Positions 13,813 through 17,690 of a stretch of 17,690 nucleotides of DNA are shown piece by piece (position 1 is the stretch's first letter; each line of letters opens with the position of its first letter). A program made the translations under genes and the position numbers. Below the pieces are notes generated by a model. The model was not told the origin of the DNA and ran no database searches. It worked only from the letters and a program-made list of their open reading frames with translations. The DNA lies in the NCBI GenBank assembly GCA_016550425.1, contig JABXGS010000012.1, forward strand, positions 1-17,690, in the 5' to 3' direction. The DNA is from an archaeon (GTDB lineage: Archaea > Asgardarchaeota > Hermodarchaeia > Hermodarchaeales > Hermodarchaeaceae).

Positions 13813-13970
13813 CCTTTGAAGGAAATCGAATTTGCCGTCTTGCTTTAGATAGAAGAGGAGCATGATAATGGAGACGATGATATGCCAGACGAAGTTCTTT
13901 GGTGAACACATTGGTTGAATGATCACTATCTGAATGCTAGGTCTTTTTACCCTAGATGCCTTATGTGTGA

Positions 13971-15776
13971 TTGTTAGAAAAGGAGGCACTGGATACGTCA
14001 ACGGCTGTGCTCATGAAGTTATTGGAGACAGCGCCGTGGCGCTATGACCGGGGTATTGATTTTCTCACGCTGGGTGTTGATTCGAAGCTGAAGAGGCGTA
14101 TTGCGGATGAGTTCATCTTTCCCTCGGATGATGTTCTTGAACTAGGGAGTGGCACGGGAACCTTAGCGTTGCTGTGTGCTCAGAAAGGGGCGCAGGTACT
14201 GGGCATTGATGTGTCACCTTTAATGATTGCATTAGCTCAGGCCAAAGCCGCGAAGGTTCAATGGTCAGATCGAGTACAGTTTCGGGAAATGGACCTGACG
14301 GAAATTGACCAGTTGTCTGATTCCTCTTTTGATGTGGTGGTTGCCACCTTGGTGTTTAGTGAGTTGTCGGAGGTGGAGCAGTTTTATGCGCTTCGTGAAG
14401 CGTGGCGGCTGCTTCGACCGGGGGGGCGACTAATCATTATGGATGAAGTTCGACCTCAATCGTTACGTAAGATGCTTCCGTATTACACGTTACGTGTACC
14501 TCTCACAATGTTCACCTTTCTGTTGAGCCAGACAACGACCCATCGGGTGAAGAATCTCGAAACAAAGCTCGAAATAGCAGGATTTCGGATTGCCAGACAG
14601 GAGCAGCATTTACTGGATTCGATTGCGTTACTTGTCGCCATCAAACAATCCCAACGACCCATTAGAGTAGCAGGTCCTCGTCTATTTCCAACGGTTCATG
14701 TTAGGTCACGAATCATGTCTGTGGCTGAAACTATTTTTCGCTGGGTAGGTGTCCCGCTCGCACCAGGGTATATCGCTGTGGGACAGCCCTCCACAGAAAG
14801 TCCGGTTCTAGTCACTTGCAACTATGACTTGACGGTGCGCCGAGTTCTGAAAACACTTCAACACGCACAGGTTGATTGTTTTGTACTGGTGGCTCCAACG
14901 CGGGGAATTAACGTGTGGTGTGCCGCTTGCGGTGGAGATTTTACGGCGCACTCAGTTATCGCGGCAATTAAGCTCAGTGGCATCAACAGCTTAGTACAGC
15001 ACCGGCGGTTGATTCTACCTCAACTTGCCGCTTCAGGTGTTGACCCTGATGTGATTGAGGAGGAGACAGGATGGTCAGCTCAGTTTGGACCGGTAAAAGC
15101 TAAAGATATACCCGCCTACTTGCAGAAGGGTTCACAGAAGACAGAGGCAATGCGAACGGTTCGATTTCCGGTTTCAAGTCGCTTAGAAATGGCAAGTCTG
15201 TATGCGATTATGATTTCCCTCCTTATGATTCCCCTCAGCTTACTCTTTGCGTCCCTCAGACTTGTCACGACCCTTGGGCTCGTTTGGCTGCTTATTTGCG
15301 GTGCCTATCTGCTATCCTCATATCTCCCGAGTAGATCTGGATTCGTGAAAATGCTGGTGTATGGAATAGGTTCCATTTTTGTCATCTTACTTGTAGCCTT
15401 TTATACCACAGGGAGCCCGCTAGGATTGCCATGGGAACTTCTTGTAGCGATTCTTGTTTTACTCGTCTTGAGTGTTGATTTCAACGGGATGACCCCAATC
15501 TTACCCAGTGACCTCGGTCGTCTATTTTATAGCCGAGGCTACTCAGAAATGCCCTTCTTCACAGGAAAATATCCACTTCAACCCTATGGACGTATCACGC
15601 AGGATATAGAGCTTTGTATTGGATGTGGGATGTGTATACAAGTCTGTCCAATGAATGTCTACCAGTTAGATGATACAAGACGCAAGGCGGATCTAATCCG
15701 CCCCCACCACTGTGTCAACTGCAATGCTTGTGTTCATCGATGCCCCACACATTGCCTTCACATTATCAAATCTTAA
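13971..15776 (+). CDS. hgcAB: SAM methyltransferase-HgcA-HgcB triple fusion (mercury-methylation-like corrinoid protein)
   Basis: 601 residues, TTG start. Residues 1-225 form a UbiE-like methyltransferase (motif I VLELGSGTGTL 55-65; Asp80 in GID; LRPGGRLIIMDE). Residues 278-400 match the HgcA corrinoid domain: VLVTCNYDLTVRRVL, cap helix NVWCAACGG (314-322) with Cys317 as the expected cobalt ligand, HRRLILPQLAASGV, FGPVKAKDIPAYL and VRFPVSSRLEM. Membrane helices follow at about 408-430, 434-453, 461-479 and 487-502, then VDFNGMTP, like the HgcA tail. Residues 545-601 are an HgcB-like ferredoxin with two CX2CX2CX3C sets (549/552/555/559; 581/584/587/591) and Cys595. HgcA and HgcB methylate mercury; fused forms are known, some found inactive. 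The methyltransferase fusion suggests SAM-linked corrinoid chemistry. Here the cap lacks the usual G-K. Activity is unproven. Confidence 0.82.
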   Translation: MLEKEALDTSTAVLMKLLETAPWRYDRGIDFLTLGVDSKLKRRIADEFIFPSDDVLELGSGTGTLALLCAQKGAQVLGIDVSPLMIALAQAKAAKVQWSDRVQFREMDLTEIDQLSDSSFDVVVATLVFSELSEVEQFYALREAWRLLRPGGRLIIMDEVRPQSLRKMLPYYTLRVPLTMFTFLLSQTTTHRVKNLETKLEIAGFRIARQEQHLLDSIALLVAIKQSQRPIRVAGPRLFPTVHVRSRIMSVAETIFRWVGVPLAPGYIAVGQPSTESPVLVTCNYDLTVRRVLKTLQHAQVDCFVLVAPTRGINVWCAACGGDFTAHSVIAAIKLSGINSLVQHRRLILPQLAASGVDPDVIEEETGWSAQFGPVKAKDIPAYLQKGSQKTEAMRTVRFPVSSRLEMASLYAIMISLLMIPLSLLFASLRLVTTLGLVWLLICGAYLLSSYLPSRSGFVKMLVYGIGSIFVILLVAFYTTGSPLGLPWELLVAILVLLVLSVDFNGMTPILPSDLGRLFYSRGYSEMPFFTGKYPLQPYGRITQDIELCIGCGMCIQVCPMNVYQLDDTRRKADLIRPHHCVNCNACVHRCPTHCLHIIKS

Positions 15777-15780
15777 GCGT

Positions 15781-15839
15781 ATAATGACGAAACCACAGGT
15801 GTTGAAGACAATCCCTGGAATATAGACAGGCATTTTTTC
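15781..15839 (+). repeat. E-element copy 11 (decayed)
   Basis: ACGAAACCACAGGTGTTGAAGAC (partly 15787-15809) keeps the cap pattern and the GGTGTTG that follows it. The terminal hairpin is reduced to TAGACAGGCATTTTTTCG (15822-15839). It starts 5 nt after the fusion-gene stop and could be its 3' UTR/terminator. Confidence 0.5.
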
Positions 15840-15856
15840 GATTTTGGGGTGAGAGA

Positions 15857-16837
15857 TTAATCGTATAGATGACAGGCGACCCAGTGTTTCTTCTTTACTT
15901 CACGGAGCTCGGGTTCTTCCACCGCGCATCGTTCGAAGGCTTTAGGACATCGAGGATGGAAGTTGCATCCAGGAGGGGGATTAATGGAACTGGGAATCTC
16001 GCCTTTGGGAATCGCATCTCCCTTCTTTGCCTTAGGATCTGGTACAGGTATTGCAGCCATCAAACTAACAGTATAAGGATGAAGTGAATCCATATAGATT
16101 TGGTCTTTATCAGCAATCTCTACTATCTTCCCCAGATACATAATACCAATCCGGTCACAGATATGCCTCGCAGTGGCAAGATCATGTGAGATGAAAAGAT
16201 AAGTCAGGCTATATTCATCTTGTAGATCTTTCATGAGTTCCAGAATCTGCGCTCGAACTGAAACATCCACCATCGCAACCGGTTCATCAGTGACAACAAA
16301 TTCGGGTTCGAGAATGATGGCTCTTCCAAACACAACTCTCTGCTTTTGGCCGCCACTGAGTTGATGAGGAAGCCTATCATAAAAGGAGCTAGCGGGGAAA
16401 AGGCCTACCCTTTCTAAAATCTTAATGGTTCGCTGCTTCTGTTCACTCCTCGTACCAATCCCTTGGAGCCTTAGTGCATCAGCAATAGCGTTTCCAATTG
16501 TCAACCGTGGGTTTAGTGATGAAGAAGGGTCTTGAAAAGTGAACTGAAGTCTCCGCTTTAGTAAACGTAATTTTTTTCCGCGAAACTTAGCTATGTCTTG
16601 ACCATCAAAAAGAATTTGCCCGGCGGTAGGGTCTATTAATCGTACGATAAGTCTTCCCGTAGTCGTCTTCCCCGAGCCACTCTCTCCTGCAAGACCGAAA
16701 ACTTCTCCTTCTTCTATTTCAAAGGAAATATCGTCTACCGCTTTGACAAATTCTTTTTGCCTGGTAAGAAGGGTATCAAGATACCCCTTCTGGACGGGAA
16801 AATACTTCACGACATTCTTTACTTCAATTAACGGCAA
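15857..16837 (-). CDS. oppF: Peptide/nickel ABC transporter ATP-binding protein (OppF/DppF-like)
   Basis: 326 residues, the full family length. It powers import of oligopeptides or related solutes as the second ATPase of an Opp/Dpp complex, on the inner face of the membrane. Walker A GESGSGKT (51-58), Q-loop FQDPSSSLNP (101-110), signature LSGGQKQR (160-167), Walker B VVTDEP (181-186) and H-loop His218 (ISHDL) are all present. The C-terminal family extension carries PPPGCNFHPRCP and further Cys, as in metal-cluster-bearing Opp ATPases. TTG start with GAGGG about 7 nt upstream. It begins 2 nt after the stop of the OppD-like gene and is surely in one operon with it. The operon converges on the HgcAB-fusion gene. 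Confidence 0.93.
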   Translation of the reverse strand: MPLIEVKNVVKYFPVQKGYLDTLLTRQKEFVKAVDDISFEIEEGEVFGLAGESGSGKTTTGRLIVRLIDPTAGQILFDGQDIAKFRGKKLRLLKRRLQFTFQDPSSSLNPRLTIGNAIADALRLQGIGTRSEQKQRTIKILERVGLFPASSFYDRLPHQLSGGQKQRVVFGRAIILEPEFVVTDEPVAMVDVSVRAQILELMKDLQDEYSLTYLFISHDLATARHICDRIGIMYLGKIVEIADKDQIYMDSLHPYTVSLMAAIPVPDPKAKKGDAIPKGEIPSSINPPPGCNFHPRCPKAFERCAVEEPELREVKKKHWVACHLYD

Positions 16838-16839
16838 AG

Positions 16840-17690
16840 TTACGATCCCTCATAGAGATAACAAGCGACGAGCCCACCCGATGCGCTCTTTAATAGTGGA
16901 GGTGGTTCTGTTGCACAAATTTCCATCGCATGCGGGCATCGCGGTCTAAACATGCAACCCGGAAAGGGCTCAGTGAGGCTGGGTGGCGACCCAGGAATCC
17001 AGGCGAGTTTTTTATCCGGTTTTCTTACATCAGGAACTGACTGCAGCAAGGCTTGTGCATAAGGGTGCTGAGGAGACTCGAATAGTGCCTCTGTCGGAGC
17101 CACTTCCATGATTCGGCCAGTGTACATGATTGCGATGCTATCGGCTGTCTGAGCCAATACTCCCAGATTATGCGTAATTAGCATCATAGTTAGATTGAAT
17201 TCTTTCTTAAGGCCTGAAATGAGGTCTAGAATCTGTGCTTCCACGATCACATCGAGGGAGGTAGTCGGTTCATCGGCAATTAGCAGCTGTGGTGTCAGTG
17301 CAAGTCCTAAACCAATCATCACGCGTTGGCGCATACCTCCACTGAACTGGTGGGGGTAATCTAAAACACGTTCAGGGAGAATGTCTAATGCTTCAAGGAG
17401 ATCTCTTGCTTTGTTTTGTGCATCTTCTTTTGAGGTGTCTGGTTCATGCGCTTGAAGGATTTCAACAAAGTGTTGACCAATTCTAGCCATCGGATTAAGG
17501 GAGGTCATAGGGTCTTGAAAGATATAAGCAAGTTTGCTACCTCGAAGTGCCCTCATCTTGTTATCATCAAGCTGCAGTAGATTGATTTGTCCCTTCTCGA
17601 CAACGCCCGTCTCGTACGGCACATCCTCATTCAGGTTGAGAAGAATTTCACCTTCAAGTATTCGACCAGGATGAGGAACAAGACGGATAA
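16840..17690 (-). CDS. oppD: Peptide/nickel ABC transporter ATP-binding protein (OppD/DppD-like), 5' part missing
   Basis: The first ATPase of the same importer. The frame stays open to the window edge (reading LVPHPGRILEGEILLNLNED upstream of the GTG at 17622), so the N-terminus with Walker A lies outside and about 283 codons are visible. Visible parts are the Q-loop YIFQDPMTSLNP, signature FSGGMRQRVMIG, Walker B LLIADEPTTSLD, H-loop LITHNLG, and the Opp-type C-terminal FPGCMFRPRCPHAMEIC. The GTG at 17622 is not the true start. Permease and binding-protein genes would be expected upstream on the minus strand, beyond this window. Confidence 0.93.
   Translation of the reverse strand, partial: IRLVPHPGRILEGEILLNLNEDVPYETGVVEKGQINLLQLDDNKMRALRGSKLAYIFQDPMTSLNPMARIGQHFVEILQAHEPDTSKEDAQNKARDLLEALDILPERVLDYPHQFSGGMRQRVMIGLGLALTPQLLIADEPTTSLDVIVEAQILDLISGLKKEFNLTMMLITHNLGVLAQTADSIAIMYTGRIMEVAPTEALFESPQHPYAQALLQSVPDVRKPDKKLAWIPGSPPSLTEPFPGCMFRPRCPHAMEICATEPPPLLKSASGGLVACYLYEGS

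Overview
The window comes from an archaeon. It opens with the last ~245 nt of a 16S rRNA ending in the archaeal tail ATCACCTCCT. Ribosome-binding sites fit that tail, TATA-type boxes lie 25-30 nt before several starts, and many genes use GTG or TTG starts. The mix of secreted Kelch and Ig-like proteins, transglutaminase-like and Ntn-type surface enzymes and orphan membrane proteins would suit an Asgard or similar uncultivated lineage, but that placement is a guess. No tRNA-Ala, 23S or 5S gene follows within 17 kb, so the 16S gene looks unlinked.

Layout: 16S 3' end with an unusual ~97-nt interruption of helix 45 (1-245); two tiny genes (519-985); a HhH-GPD DNA glycosylase-like gene (1216-2199); a 1015-residue secreted Ig/OmpL47-like protein (2489-5536); a small membrane protein (5812-6183); a 74-residue protein (6421-6645); a membrane-anchored Ntn hydrolase (6821-7933); a transglutaminase-like surface protein (8291-9457); a minus-strand methyltransferase (9599-10246) divergent from a 7-TM protein (10327-11061); a 4-TM protein (11388-11837); a winged-helix protein (12009-12308); a minus-strand Kelch protein (12503 to about 13666); a methyltransferase-HgcA-HgcB triple fusion (13971-15776); and a minus-strand peptide ABC transporter ATPase pair (15857-17690, the second cut by the window edge).

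The strongest hidden signal is a family of structured intergenic repeats, here called E-elements. They all lie on the + strand, one in nearly every gap from the 16S trailer to 15.8 kb. A good copy has an optional 5' box AATCATTTTC with a hairpin, a middle stem-loop capped by CCG-GAAACA-CGG, and an end GGTGGACGACCAC followed by a T-rich run. The middle stem is kept by compensatory changes (copies 4 and 5), copies 4 and 6 share an identical 30-nt 3' half, and copies decay with distance from 16S. The layout, one or two genes per element and always in one orientation, resembles a cassette array, but the sequence is not integron attC. No integrase is visible. A 3'-UTR/terminator RNA family is the main alternative.

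The second signal is the 601-residue protein at 13971. It joins a SAM methyltransferase, an HgcA-like corrinoid/membrane protein and an HgcB-like two-cluster ferredoxin, and its corrinoid cap motif is altered (NVWCAACGG in place of NVWCA(A/G)GK). Other points are a G/T-rich to C/A-rich gradient inside most genes on either strand, a likely AUU start for the Kelch gene, and a glycosylase with Glu at the usual catalytic Asp position.
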